Assembly: GCF_003612565.1 (NCBI RefSeq)
Contig: NZ_RAZG01000001.1
Location: 62,001 to 126,000, forward strand
Direction: 5' to 3'
DNA from: Roseburia sp. 1XD42-69
Lineage (GTDB): Bacteria > Bacillota > Clostridia > Lachnospirales > Lachnospiraceae
Length of the DNA: 64,000 nt
This document shows positions 25,534 to 34,095 of the stretch, one piece after another (positions within the stretch are counted from its first letter, which is position 1; each line of letters begins with the position of its first letter). Under the pieces are notes generated by a model. That model made no database searches. It was not told the DNA's origin and saw nothing but the letters and a program-made list of their open reading frames with translations. The translations under genes were made by a program, and so were the position numbers.

Positions 25534-25661
25534 TGTTCAATAGCCTCCTTATTGAAATAAATAATTTGTCCGTTTTCTGTCGAAACGTTTTTTCTTGTTA
25601 TATTATTCTCCTTCCTCGTTTTGGAATTAACATACTCCTGAAAATTAATAATAATTGCCAT
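25530..25661 (-). CDS. 43 aa peptide
   Basis: ATG 25661 to TGA 25530. MAIIINFQEYVNSKTRKENN... Overlaps both neighbours, RBS AAGAGGATAAG. Coupled translation supports it. Confidence 0.55.
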   Translation of the reverse strand: MAIIINFQEYVNSKTRKENNITRKNVSTENGQIIYFNKEAIEQ

Positions 25662-25674
25662 CTTCTTATCCTCT

Positions 25675-27045
25675 TTATGCACATTTTTTAATATACTGTT
25701 CGAAATCATTTTTCATATGTAAGAAATTTCTTTTTTGATCCACAAAATATGTATTGTTTTTACTTGCGTAATCTGCCATCCATTTATCCAAATCTTTATC
25801 TTCTTTATATGAATAAATCATCATTGCCAGTAATGATAATCTATTTTGTTTATCCAACAATTTGGAACCGATCTTTACCGTATTATCCAGCAACTTATCA
25901 AGTGTATCGTTGTAGTCCTCTAAATCATCACTGAATTCATCAACATCTATATCAAGATTCTCTACGATAAATTTTTCTACATTGACAGAAGAACAATCTT
26001 CACCTGCATTATCTAAAAATTCATTCATAAGAGCATCAATTAATTCCAATTTATCTGTAATGACTTGTTTAGCCTTAGTACTGCTACTCTGCTTGATCTC
26101 GTCAAAAATAAGTCCATTTCTATTTCTACGATTTCCTCTATAGTTTGTTTTAAATTCTCTTAAGAAATCTGCAAATTTTGTATCACTGACTCCAAGTTTT
26201 GTAAATCTATCAAATACTGTCAAAAAGATAAAGGAATCCTTTTTATTGAAAATATCTTTAATATCATCTGTAATGATATTCTCTAATCTATGTAAATTCT
26301 TTTCCAATATATCAAATTCATTTTCAGTTGCATTATCATTGATATATTTAAACAGTCGCTTTGCCTCCTTAGTCCATGCTTCAAAATGATTCATACACAT
26401 AATTGTTTCAACAATAATTCTCTCAACAACACCTTTTTCATTATCGTTATCAGAATAAACATTACATTCTAAGAAAAATCTACTATCCATCATTTTACGA
26501 ATACGATTAGCAAATTTATCAATATATGTAAACGCCTTCTGATTTGTATTCATTGAAGAGTGCTCATTGTAACGCTTGATATATGTTGCTATTCTATTTT
26601 TGTCACAGTTTTCGTGGATAACTGTCTCAATCTGATAAGCATTAAACTTCTTCTTCAATTCTTCTGGAAGCTGATCATAAGTTTTTCCTTTTATATCAAA
26701 AGTGGCATCTTCCCAAATAATATTGCCATTTTCATCCTTTACTTTCTTCTTATATGAAATTAATGAGTTTTCGACAGAAGATGTAATCTTATAATTACCA
26801 TATCTATACATCATAAAAGCGGCAGTCCTACTACCTCCATCAACAATATCTAACTGACTATTATCTTCTTCCGCTAAAATAATAGGAGGAATATAATCAT
26901 CCGTGAGAATTGTTACAATAAGTCCATTAATTATTGCTTTCCATGCCGGTTTTCTCTGAGTGTCGGCATTATTTGAAATATCTCCATCTTTATTACCATT
27001 TAAATAAGTTTCTAAAGGATATGTTTGTTTTCTAGGTCTTGCCAT
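25675..27045 (-). CDS. DUF262/ParB-like protein
   Basis: 456 aa from ATG 27045 (GGAGGAAATTTAAA upstream). Residues 25-80 hold DTQRKPAW...IPPIILAEE...LDIVDGGSRTAAFMMY, the DUF262-type active-site layout in which D-G-x-x-R is central. The rest is a long helical domain. DUF262 domains occur in GmrSD and other phage- or plasmid-borne nucleases. This copy lacks a recognisable HNH half, so the activity is unknown. First gene downstream of the sigma factor. Confidence 0.75.
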   Translation of the reverse strand: MARPRKQTYPLETYLNGNKDGDISNNADTQRKPAWKAIINGLIVTILTDDYIPPIILAEEDNSQLDIVDGGSRTAAFMMYRYGNYKITSSVENSLISYKKKVKDENGNIIWEDATFDIKGKTYDQLPEELKKKFNAYQIETVIHENCDKNRIATYIKRYNEHSSMNTNQKAFTYIDKFANRIRKMMDSRFFLECNVYSDNDNEKGVVERIIVETIMCMNHFEAWTKEAKRLFKYINDNATENEFDILEKNLHRLENIITDDIKDIFNKKDSFIFLTVFDRFTKLGVSDTKFADFLREFKTNYRGNRRNRNGLIFDEIKQSSSTKAKQVITDKLELIDALMNEFLDNAGEDCSSVNVEKFIVENLDIDVDEFSDDLEDYNDTLDKLLDNTVKIGSKLLDKQNRLSLLAMMIYSYKEDKDLDKWMADYASKNNTYFVDQKRNFLHMKNDFEQYIKKCA

Positions 27046-27085
27046 TTTAAATTTCCTCCTATTATTTTCAACAATATACTGTCTC

Positions 27086-27643
27086 TTAAAATAAAACTGA
27101 AACATTTCTATATGAATGAATAGCAGCATAACAATCTGCATATTCTTTTTCACTTAATTGTAATTCTTCTCGAATCTCATTTGGAAGATAACCCACTATA
27201 TTAAGCCTTAATACCTCTTTCTGAAGAGTTGAAAGTCGACTGAGATATTGCAACATTCGTTGACTATATCCTTCTTCATTACCTTCAAATAATTCTTTCT
27301 CAATAGAGAAATCAGATGCAATCATATCTCCAATAGTACAATTCTCATCATCCCCAATCGGTGTATCAATTGAAATCGACATTCTATCTGCTTTACGTTT
27401 TTCACAATTTCTTCTTGTCATTTCTGTCTTAATTTTATTTAACAAACATGAATACAGAAATGCATCAAATGATTGAGAATCATCGTATCTTGCCATTACA
27501 TCTACAAATACTTCATTAGACAATGAATAAAAGTCATCTACATCTTTATCTGATAAACCTCCAAATCTCTTTAAAATCTTATCAACTACCTTATGAAGTT
27601 TTTTTGCATTATCTGCATAATATTTATTTAATATCTGTTCCAT
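27086..27643 (-). CDS. phage sigma-70-like factor
   Basis: 185 aa. Region 2-like helices (DVDDFYSLSNEVFVDVMARYD...FDAFLYSCLLNKIKTEMTRRN) and a region 4-like helix-turn-helix (LSTLQKEVLRLNIVGYLPNEIREELQLSEKEY). The length fits small alternative sigma factors. It could direct host polymerase to phage promoters; no promoter class unique to it is proven here. Confidence 0.82.
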   Translation of the reverse strand: MEQILNKYYADNAKKLHKVVDKILKRFGGLSDKDVDDFYSLSNEVFVDVMARYDDSQSFDAFLYSCLLNKIKTEMTRRNCEKRKADRMSISIDTPIGDDENCTIGDMIASDFSIEKELFEGNEEGYSQRMLQYLSRLSTLQKEVLRLNIVGYLPNEIREELQLSEKEYADCYAAIHSYRNVSVLF

Positions 27644-27673
27644 ATTGATACACCCTCTTGAAAATTTTATGTA

Positions 27674-27769
27674 CTATTTATTTCTACATTTCTCTGATGC
27701 TCTACTCATGCACTCCTGAAAATTCGGTTCTTTTGTATAAACTTTGTCATGACATTTTTTACACAACAC
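27674..27769 (-). CDS. 31 aa Cys-rich peptide
   Basis: GTG at 27769, inside the end of the 27759 gene, after GAGGAGGAAACAGA. CKKCHDKVYTKEPNF with further Cys at FQEC and KCRNK: a four-Cys zinc-knuckle pattern. TAG stop at 27674. Confidence 0.5.
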   Translation of the reverse strand: MLCKKCHDKVYTKEPNFQECMSRASEKCRNK

Positions 27770-28388
27770 TCTCTGTTTCCTCCTCTTCAACCACTCGATA
27801 TGTAAATTTTCTTTTTGTTAAGCCTGTAACTACTTTATCAATTGTATTTCGATCAAGATTTCTAAAATCCATCTTTAGCACACTTGATAGAACAAGCATC
27901 TCATTCTTTATATATCTTCTCTTTTCTCTATTTTCTTTTACCCTATTTCTCTCTTGCCACCCTCCATATAAATCAATTTTTCCTTCAAATTCAATTTCAT
28001 GAATTATATTAATAAATTCTTTGTCTATTTCGGACAATGCTTTGTTTAGTTCTTTTTTTCGTTTTTGTGCTTCTTTTAAGATATCATCACAAATTCCGAA
28101 CTTTTCTACCCATTGCTTAATTTGATCCGATACTATATAATTTCCTCCTTCTATTACACACTTTTCAGCGTTACTATTTAAAATTTCTTTTGGCTGTATA
28201 TCTGGAATAGCCTCAACTATAAAATTTAATTTTTTTAATGTTTTAGGCAAATTACTCAGAATATTTTTTGCTTTTGACTGTTCAAATAATGTCTTTTCAT
28301 GTTCTGCACATGTAACAGGTGTTCCATTTTTATTGAGTCGAATGTACAGATTCTTATGATTTTTAATTACATAGTCCATTTTTTTCAT
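27759..28388 (-). CDS. conserved phage-type protein
   Basis: 209 aa. N-terminus YVIKNHKNLYIRLNKNGTPVTCAEHEK, middle EFEGKIDLYGGWQERNRVKENREK and C-terminal basic helix. I know similar proteins only as uncharacterised members of clostridial phage genomes. First gene after the tRNAs. Confidence 0.72.
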   Translation of the reverse strand: MKKMDYVIKNHKNLYIRLNKNGTPVTCAEHEKTLFEQSKAKNILSNLPKTLKKLNFIVEAIPDIQPKEILNSNAEKCVIEGGNYIVSDQIKQWVEKFGICDDILKEAQKRKKELNKALSEIDKEFINIIHEIEFEGKIDLYGGWQERNRVKENREKRRYIKNEMLVLSSVLKMDFRNLDRNTIDKVVTGLTKRKFTYRVVEEEETESVV

Positions 28389-28453
28389 CCTTTCTTATAA
28401 AATTCCCTAAAAATGGGTATAAAAAATACAGTGTACTTAAAACACTGATTTAA

Positions 28454-28527
28454 TGGATTCTCTGGGGCTCAACCCCGGGACTGCTCGGTTACGAGCCAAG
28501 TTTTCTAACCGACTGAAATAAGAACCC
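28454..28527 (-). tRNA. tRNA-Thr(CGU), divergent T-arm
   Basis: Cloverleaf: acceptor GGGTTCT/AGAATCC, D-stem TTTC/GAAA with a normal AGTCGGTTA loop, anticodon stem CTTGG/CCGAG with loop CTCGTAA (anticodon CGT at 28491-28493). The T-arm is CCGGG-GTTGAGC-CCCAG, with one C.A mismatch and no TTC motif. CCA is not encoded. Possibly a decaying or specialised tRNA. Confidence 0.7.
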
Positions 28528-28531
28528 ATAA

Positions 28532-28603
28532 CTGGGCTAACCAGATTCGAACTGGTGAATGCAGGAGTCAAAGTCCTGTGCCTTACCGCTTGGCGATAGC
28601 CCA
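28532..28603 (-). tRNA. tRNA-Gln(UUG)
   Basis: 72 nt. Acceptor TGGGCTA/TAGCCCA, D-loop AAGCGGTAAG, anticodon TTG in GACTTTGACTC, T-arm CCAGTTCGAATCTGG. CCA not encoded. Four bases upstream of tRNA-Thr, so the pair is processed from one transcript. Confidence 0.95.
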
Positions 28604-28662
28604 TTAATATCTATATTCAACTATTCTCTTTTTGAAACATTTGCAGAATCGCTTGAAAACAC

Positions 28663-28691
28663 TTGACTTACAACTTGAGTATATGTAATAA
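28663..28691 (+). promoter_or_regulatory. plus-strand promoter
   Basis: TTGACT, 17 bases, TAATAA, divergent from the tRNA operon. Confidence 0.55.
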
Positions 28692-28697
28692 TATAGT

Positions 28698-28795
28698 CAA
28701 CATAGCGTTTCTGCTGTGTGTATGTATTCAGAAGACTCATTCAATTCAGAGGTGCTCCAACACCGTTTGTATGATTGAATGGGTCTTCTTATATT
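28698..28795 (+). ncRNA. candidate small RNA ending in a long hairpin
   Basis: After the promoter at 28663 comes a long stem: AGAAGACTCATTCAAT pairs with ATTGAATGGGTCTTCTT, enclosing GGTG/CACC. No ORF. The remaining stretch between tRNA-Gln and 28948 shows nothing else I can identify. Confidence 0.5.
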
Positions 28796-28948
28796 TCCTA
28801 ACAACGATAAGTATAGAACATATGTTTCTTTTTGTCAAGAACGTTTGTTCGGTTATTCATTCCATTTGAGGAAACAAAATGTTATGAATAATATTTTTTT
28901 CTTTTAATACTACATATAAAGATAAAGTTCCGAAAAAATCATTATTTT

Positions 28949-29152
28949 GATAAAGGATACCCTGCTGCATGTGCTTTATACGATGGAACAACTACAAGAA
29001 TATCTTTTGAAACTCTTGAAAACATTTGCAAAGTACTTAATTGCACACCAAACGAAATATTAATATCAGACGATCCTCAATTACAACGTATGCTTATGTA
29101 TACATCAAAGCTTAATGAATTGCAAAATACTAAAAAGGATACTGCTCTTTAA
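28949..29152 (+). pseudogene. remnant of an XRE-family regulator
   Basis: 67 codons read DKGYPAACALYDGTTTR...FETLENICKVLNCTPNEILIS... to a TAA. The second half matches the C-terminal part of XRE helix-turn-helix regulators (compare the gene at 63361). No start codon lies in frame; a ribosome site and ATG at 28884 are in another frame and stop after seven codons. N-terminal HTH is lost. Confidence 0.65.
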
Positions 29153-29209
29153 TAATATCTCATTTAGTGTCCAATATACAGGACATTTAAATATTTAACT
29201 CATTTAAGG

Positions 29210-29390
29210 TATAGAAACCATAATTTCATCTTATTTTCATATGCAGAAATGCCTATTTTACACGCTTTTACACTTATAGATGGTTGATCATATTACAGTT
29301 TTATCCATTGATTCCATATTTTTAGTATAGAAATAAGGATTTTTCTATGCTAAACTGGCTAATATCAAAGATAAAATTATGGTTTCTATA
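29210..29390. mobile_element. MITE-like element with 21-bp inverted ends
   Basis: 29210-29230 and 29370-29390 are inverted repeats, 20 of 21 bases identical. They enclose 139 bp without ORF but with an inner hairpin (TAGTATAGAAA / TTTCTATGCTA near 29321-29352). No clear target-site duplication. Alternatives are a regulatory or recombination site. Confidence 0.5.
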
Positions 29391-29392
29391 TT

Positions 29393-29420
29393 GGTCAGTA
29401 TGCTTTTATACATACTGACC
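29393..29420. terminator. bidirectional hairpin
   Basis: GGTCAGTATG / CATACTGACC, 10-bp perfect stem, 8-base loop, ten bases past the antirepressor stop. Confidence 0.6.
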
Positions 29421-29430
29421 ATATGTAATT

Positions 29431-30386
29431 TTAAACACTTATCCGCCTTGCTTTTAAATCATTCAAAGCTGCCATACCCTTTAGCTTATCATTTTGCTTT
29501 AAATTCTGTAATGGTGTACTCTGTTGTAACATCTCTGTTGGCGACTGTTCATATGCTTCACACATAGCACAAAATGTTTTCATTACATCAGCCCACTCAG
29601 ACTCGTCAATCCACTGTATATATGGAGTACCTCCTCTCTGCTTTACACAGATCCCATACTTATACTGAAGATTCTTATATAATTCATTCCACATCTTGCT
29701 AAAATGAATTCCTGTCACAGCAGCAAGTTTTCTAATACCGGCATTAAGTTTATTCCTGTCTTTCCATTCCAGAATACCTTCTGCTAACGCCTTATTATCA
29801 TTTTCTAACTTCTGAATATGACGATTCTTAAATTCTACCAATTTTGCAGATGCTACTGCCACAGCCGTTGCATCACCACTAGCAACTGCCATACCTACTG
29901 ATAACATAAGACTCTGCTCTTCATCAATGTCGTGTGTCTTAGTTTCGTCAGAAGTTTTCTCTTCTATATTGAGTAACTGTGTGCGAACTTCTTTTGCAAC
30001 ATTTGAATCTCTAAGTAACATTCCAACACGTAATATCGCTCTACGAGGAAAAACTTTCTGACCTCTTGTCGGGAAATCAAGTAATGTCCCATCTTTAAAG
30101 AAAAATGTCACCTTCCCTTTTGATGTTTTCAAACTTTCATATTGCAAGTTTGAAAGTTCCTTGTATTTTACAATACACATTCCATCCAATTCTAATTCAT
30201 CGCAATGCCTACTATAAATAGATACAATTGCATCCTCTCCAACTTCATAGAAATCTGCAACTTGTTTAACAGTCGATAGTTCTGTTCCTGGCAATAATAA
30301 TAATTTTTTACCTTTTCCAAAACTTCATAATGACACACTGCATTATCCCTCAATTTCCTGTCATTAATAAATTGTGTTTCTACCAT
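29431..30386 (-). pseudogene. antirepressor-like regulator, frameshifted near the start
   Basis: The first 25 codons (MVETQFINDRKLRDNAVCHYE..) begin at 30386. After VLEKVK the frame is lost, while the next frame continues LLLLPGTELSTVKQVADFYEVGEDAIVS... for 287 aa. One extra A in the A6 run at 30304-30309 (T run on plus) would join them exactly. The protein has an N-terminal phage-antirepressor-like domain, a central coiled region, and a C-terminal ORF6C-like helix set. The site A AAA AAT also fits a -1 ribosomal slippery heptamer. Confidence 0.75.
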
Positions 30387-30536
30387 ATTCTATCATTTCC
30401 TTTCTGTGAAAAAATCTTGATCAATAGTTCCAATAACTATTTCTACAAAACTTTTCACATTTTCTCTAAAATCATACTTGCGATGCTCAATATTAAGTTA
30501 TCAAGGTGCAACTTGGAGAAAATTGTGAGAAATCAC

Positions 30537-30565
30537 TTGAAAAGAAATGAAGTTTCTTTTATAAT
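30537..30565 (+). promoter_or_regulatory. plus-strand promoter
   Basis: TTGAAA, 17 bases, TATAAT; directed away from the antirepressor gene. Confidence 0.6.
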
Positions 30566-30571
30566 AGAACA

Positions 30572-30645
30572 GAAATCATTCTTTGAGTGATTCCATGACT
30601 GAGTGTAGCTGAGTTGTCCAGACTGTGAGCTACACTCTATTTACT
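30572..30645 (+). ncRNA. candidate small RNA
   Basis: Short transcript from the promoter at 30537 ending in GAGTGTAGCT / AGCTACACTC (10-bp stem, 17-base loop) then TATTTACTTT. The same hairpin terminates the minus-strand gene at 30641. Confidence 0.5.
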
Positions 30646-30817
30646 TTACTTCAACTGAAAGAATATTATTTACTAATTTCATTCTAATTTCATCATTTGC
30701 AAATGCTTTCATAAATGCTTCGAGAATAACATTTTGAGGTATTCCAGATTGATTACATTTGTCCTTAAAATCTCTTTGAATATTCTCTTCAATTGAACTT
30801 GTAAAGGCTTTTCTCAT
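30641..30817 (-). CDS. small ribbon-helix-helix-like protein
   Basis: 58 aa, ATG 30817 preceded by GGAGGTAG. MRKAFTSSIEENIQRDFKDK..GIPQNVILEAFMKAFAND has the strand-helix-helix spacing of RHH regulators. Single gene with its own terminator. Confidence 0.65.
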   Translation of the reverse strand: MRKAFTSSIEENIQRDFKDKCNQSGIPQNVILEAFMKAFANDEIRMKLVNNILSVEVK

Positions 30818-30946
30818 TTATTTCTACCTCCTTTACATTTATAATTGTACACCATTTATATATGTTTGTTAACCATAAATCCTATAATAACAAAAGACAC
30901 TGTATATTTCTATACAATGCCTTAAAATTATTTTTCTGATATTAAC

Positions 30947-31141
30947 TTACTCATTGTCATTAAATAAGTCTTCACGCCACTGAATAGGAACAACATCTTT
31001 TAAAGCCTCCTCTGATGATATAGTACCTATTTTTCTATTTTCTAATTTAGACATATTTATTTTTCTATTCACTTCCCTCAAAGAAGCTTCTAATTCAGAT
31101 AAGAAAATATCTTTATTATATTCAATATCTTCACTTATCAT
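30947..31141 (-). CDS. small acidic protein, antitoxin-like
   Basis: 64 aa, helical N-terminus and IGTISSEEALKDVVPIQWR. The EEALKDV...IQW ending resembles the C-termini of small antitoxins, but no toxin adjoins except the RelE-like gene 53 bases away, which has its own partner. Confidence 0.6.
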   Translation of the reverse strand: MISEDIEYNKDIFLSELEASLREVNRKINMSKLENRKIGTISSEEALKDVVPIQWREDLFNDNE

Positions 31142-31194
31142 AAAATTCTCCTTTTTAAAGGAATGGAATGTCAGTCCTTTTCAGTTTTTATCAC

Positions 31195-31554
31195 TTAAAT
31201 ACAATATTCTTTTATAATATTTGCAATTTCTTTCTTTGTTGGAATGTTCTTATCTTCTTTCTTGTAGTAAATAGTTATCAGATATATTTCTTTATCATCT
31301 TTAACCACATAATATATAATCCGATAACCATTTGATTTTCCAACTTTTGTATTTGAATTAGCAACCCGCACTTTATAAGTATGATTATCTGTTGGAATAT
31401 CTATATCCGGTATATCATCACCCACTAAATTACCAATCTCTAAATCCTTTACAACACTGTCAATGTCATCTGTAATATTTTTAAACTTCTTCTTTTTCTC
31501 ATAGTAATCAATATCTTGAAGAAATTTAGGAGTTGGTATCACTGTATAATACAT
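31195..31554 (-). CDS. RelE/ParE-superfamily toxin
   Basis: 119 aa. VIPTPKFLQDIDYYEKKK at the start, then VRVANSNTKVGKSNGYRIIYYVV and the strand EIYLITIYYKKEDKNIPTKKEI. This matches the RelE/HigB fold with conserved Arg-Ile-Tyr segments. Likely a ribosome-dependent mRNA interferase. Four bases downstream of its antitoxin. Confidence 0.82.
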   Translation of the reverse strand: MYYTVIPTPKFLQDIDYYEKKKKFKNITDDIDSVVKDLEIGNLVGDDIPDIDIPTDNHTYKVRVANSNTKVGKSNGYRIIYYVVKDDKEIYLITIYYKKEDKNIPTKKEIANIIKEYCI

Positions 31555-31557
31555 ATC

Positions 31558-31764
31558 TCACTCGTTTTCCTCTCGTTTCTTATGTTCATCCATAAAATCT
31601 TTCCACGACTTCTTAGGAAGTTTACCTTCTCGTATGAGTTTTACTTCCTTAAATGATTCAATTATAGATTCTTGAATTGTACAATATCTTTCATCCAATG
31701 CAGCTATACTCATATCATCAACCTCCTTTTCAGCATTTATATCGTCAGTTTTGTTTGATTTCAT
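31558..31764 (-). CDS. cognate antitoxin of the RelE-like toxin
   Basis: 68 aa from ATG 31764, placed by AGGGGTG. Acidic N-terminus (DDINAEKEVDDMSIA), helix CTIQESIIESFKEVKLIREG, then a C-terminal KSWKDFMDEHKKREENE that would wrap the toxin. Confidence 0.72.
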   Translation of the reverse strand: MKSNKTDDINAEKEVDDMSIAALDERYCTIQESIIESFKEVKLIREGKLPKKSWKDFMDEHKKREENE

Positions 31765-31817
31765 TATAACACCCCTAATTATGTTATGCAATACATTTCT
31801 TATTATAACCAAAATCA

Positions 31818-31837
31818 CTTGAAATAGTTATTTTATG
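31818..31837 (-). repeat. intercistronic palindrome
   Basis: Minus strand CATAAAATAACTATTTCAAG, between the 31839 stop and the toxin operon. Confidence 0.45.
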
Positions 31838-31838
31838 T

Positions 31839-32057
31839 CTAAACTGGTATTATATCGATAACCTTATCACAATGAATCTTTACTGATTCATCGCCAATAT
31901 CCAAGTGAAAATCGTCTCCAAATGCTCCAACGCTTGTAAGAACTCCTTCAAAAATACCTTTGTCCGTCTTAACTTTCAATTTTTCTCCTTCAGAAATATG
32001 AAATTCAGAACCACCTTTTTTAAATTTATATTCCTGATATATTTTTAATGTATCCAT
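31839..32057 (-). CDS. small SH3-like protein
   Basis: 72 aa of alternating strands (HISEGEKLKVKTDKGIFEGVLTSV), an Sm/SH3-like small barrel. Unknown. Confidence 0.65.
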   Translation of the reverse strand: MDTLKIYQEYKFKKGGSEFHISEGEKLKVKTDKGIFEGVLTSVGAFGDDFHLDIGDESVKIHCDKVIDIIPV

Positions 32058-32066
32058 AAATCCTCC

Positions 32067-32085
32067 TTTGAAATTTCACTTTCAT
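32067..32085 (-). repeat. intercistronic palindrome fused to RBS
   Basis: Minus strand ATGAAAGTGAAATTTCAAA, followed directly by the GGAGG of the 32057 start. A stem here would flank the ribosome site. Confidence 0.55.
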
Positions 32086-32087
32086 AT

Positions 32088-32306
32088 CTATAAAAACAAT
32101 CCAATTATTTGTAGTATACTCCCCATAATGATCAGAATTGTCCCTATAATTACTTTCTTTTTATCCTTTTTAAAATCATCTGATAAGTTAGAAAACCATT
32201 CGCATGTCCCATAATATTTTTCTTTAGTAGAAAGAATAGACCATAAGCTAAATACTGTTCCAATCATAACTAAAATAATTCCTATTACATTCAAAATCTT
32301 ATCCAT
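32088..32306 (-). CDS. two-TM small membrane protein
   Basis: 72 aa from ATG 32306 (AAGGAG upstream). Hydrophobic helices at residues 5-24 and 52-71 with a charged loop between. Unknown. Confidence 0.7.
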   Translation of the reverse strand: MDKILNVIGIILVMIGTVFSLWSILSTKEKYYGTCEWFSNLSDDFKKDKKKVIIGTILIIMGSILQIIGLFL

Positions 32307-32347
32307 TAGTACGCTCCTTTCACCTATTGAAACAGAACATTTATGTC

Positions 32348-33082
32348 CTACATAAAATATTTGCACTTATCAAAATAAAACTGCTGCTCTTTTTCAAAAA
32401 GTGTAATCAATTTATCCAGACTTTTTTCTTCTCTATATTCTTTCAATGCCTCCAGATACTCATTTCTATTTGCATCTTCAATCACAACCGGCACAACACC
32501 ATTCTTCAAGCACTCCCTAAAGAGAATTAATCTTCCCGTCCTACCGTTCCCGTCTTGGAAAGGATGAATGCTTTCGTATCTTGCATGAAACTCAGCTAAT
32601 ACAGAAATATTTATCGTCTGACCATAATACCATTCCATTAGTAAATACATTTCTTGGGCAACATCTTCTGGTCTTACAGTTTGATACATTCCAATCATAT
32701 TAGGACGCTGCTTATAATCACCGATTGCATATCCGTTAGCACGATCCTCAAACACTCCAGACTTCAACTCATAATGAAATTTCTTTATTAGTTCCTGTGT
32801 CAATGACTCATCCAAAGTGTCCAGCATTTTATTAAACATCAGAAAATGACCATTCATCTCCTCAACATCTTTTGCTCTATAATAATCATCTGATTTCGGC
32901 AAAGTTCCATTATCAAACAAAGAAGCTGTTTGCTCCTCAGTAAGTGTGCTACCTTCAATCTTATTTGAGTTATAAGCAAGTAGACGCTGTGTGTATGCAT
33001 ATACACCCGATCTGTCAAATCGCTCTCTTTCAATTTCAAATCGTTCTAGAAGAAACTTTAAGAATTCTTTATTGTTACTCAT
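32348..33082 (-). CDS. Fic-family AMP-transferase
   Basis: 244 aa. Full Fic motif HPFQDGNGRTGR at residues 173-184. The inhibitory S-x-x-x-E-G motif is at 39-44 (SNKIEG), on the same chain (class II). Fic enzymes transfer AMP or other groups to protein hydroxyls. Within a region rich in toxin systems it may act in phage-host control. The inhibitory glutamate means low basal activity. Confidence 0.9.
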   Translation of the reverse strand: MSNNKEFLKFLLERFEIERERFDRSGVYAYTQRLLAYNSNKIEGSTLTEEQTASLFDNGTLPKSDDYYRAKDVEEMNGHFLMFNKMLDTLDESLTQELIKKFHYELKSGVFEDRANGYAIGDYKQRPNMIGMYQTVRPEDVAQEMYLLMEWYYGQTINISVLAEFHARYESIHPFQDGNGRTGRLILFRECLKNGVVPVVIEDANRNEYLEALKEYREEKSLDKLITLFEKEQQFYFDKCKYFM

Positions 33083-33131
33083 ATCACACCTCTTCTCTGT
33101 CCATAAACCATCAAACTAGAATTTCAATGCT

Positions 33132-33464
33132 CTACTCTCCTTGATGTCTTAATTTTCGCATATATTTCTCTACACTAATCTTTATATCTACATACGCATT
33201 TAGTCTTTCCTTCGCTCGTTCCAATTCAATTTCCGCTGAATCTATCAAACATTGTTCATCTTCAAAATAACAACTTCGTTTCGTATCTTGAAAATTCTGT
33301 TCAGCTTTTTCAACAAGATTTTTTTGTTCTTTGCATTTTTTATCTAACCATTTGAATACATCTTTTACGCCTTCAGATTTCAACAATATCCCTCCTAAAT
33401 ACCCTTGAATCCAGCCTTTTATTGACTTTTTCACATAAAAAGATCTATTATCTGTTATTCTCAT
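33132..33464 (-). CDS. coiled-coil protein, overlaps membrane protein gene
   Basis: 110 aa, with heptad-like segments (CKEQKNLVEKAEQNFQDTKR, AEIELERAKERLNAYVD). Its start overlaps the stop of the 33448 gene by 17 bases, so the two products are probably partners. Confidence 0.65.
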   Translation of the reverse strand: MRITDNRSFYVKKSIKGWIQGYLGGILLKSEGVKDVFKWLDKKCKEQKNLVEKAEQNFQDTKRSCYFEDEQCLIDSAEIELERAKERLNAYVDIKISVEKYMRKLRHQGE

Positions 33465-34071
33465 AATAAAATGCTCTTAGTATAAGCACATATCTCATTT
33501 TAAAGAATCTAACATACCTATTATAAAAAATATATGTCATAAGGCAACTTATGATAGTCATAAAAAAATATGTACTATTTATGCAAATTAAAAACTTTAT
33601 CACTGAAATTAAAAAAATCAAAACAAAATATATTGATAAACTTCTTGCCATACCTCCAATTGATTGTTGCTTATCTATTTCTATTGTGGTTTTATTTGAT
33701 TTTATATAACATGCTTTACAATAATTATATATTTCTGAAACAGAATCGTCCGTAAAGACAATATCCAGTTTATCACAAACGGTATTTGTAATAAAATCTA
33801 TTTCTTTTTGTGATAAAGAAATATGTAAATCATTTGATACTTTAAACACTGGTTTTAATAATTTTCTTCCACTAAATTTTGAACCTAATTCTTGAAAAAC
33901 CATTCCAATAAAATAACTGATTATTAAAAATTGTAATGAATCATCAGCATCTATTTTAATATGAAAATTAAAAATCGGAAAAATTTTAATAGTAATAAGC
34001 AATATAATCATTCCGGTAAGCAATAGTACCATTAGATCATATATTCCTAACTTCTCTAATATTTTATCCAT
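33448..34071 (-). CDS. four-TM membrane protein of unknown type
   Basis: 207 aa. TM helices near 12-31 and 45-60, a ~75 aa cytoplasmic domain (SGRKLLKPVFKVSNDLHISLSQ...), then TM near 146-165 and 167-185. Unlike the phage genes around it in composition. Membrane effectors of defence systems have this layout, but no partner gene with a known sensor domain is present, so this remains inference. Confidence 0.65.
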   Translation of the reverse strand: MDKILEKLGIYDLMVLLLTGMIILLITIKIFPIFNFHIKIDADDSLQFLIISYFIGMVFQELGSKFSGRKLLKPVFKVSNDLHISLSQKEIDFITNTVCDKLDIVFTDDSVSEIYNYCKACYIKSNKTTIEIDKQQSIGGMARSLSIYFVLIFLISVIKFLICINSTYFFMTIISCLMTYIFYNRYVRFFKMRYVLILRAFYYENNR

Positions 34072-34095
34072 TCTAACACCTATAAAAACAGCATT

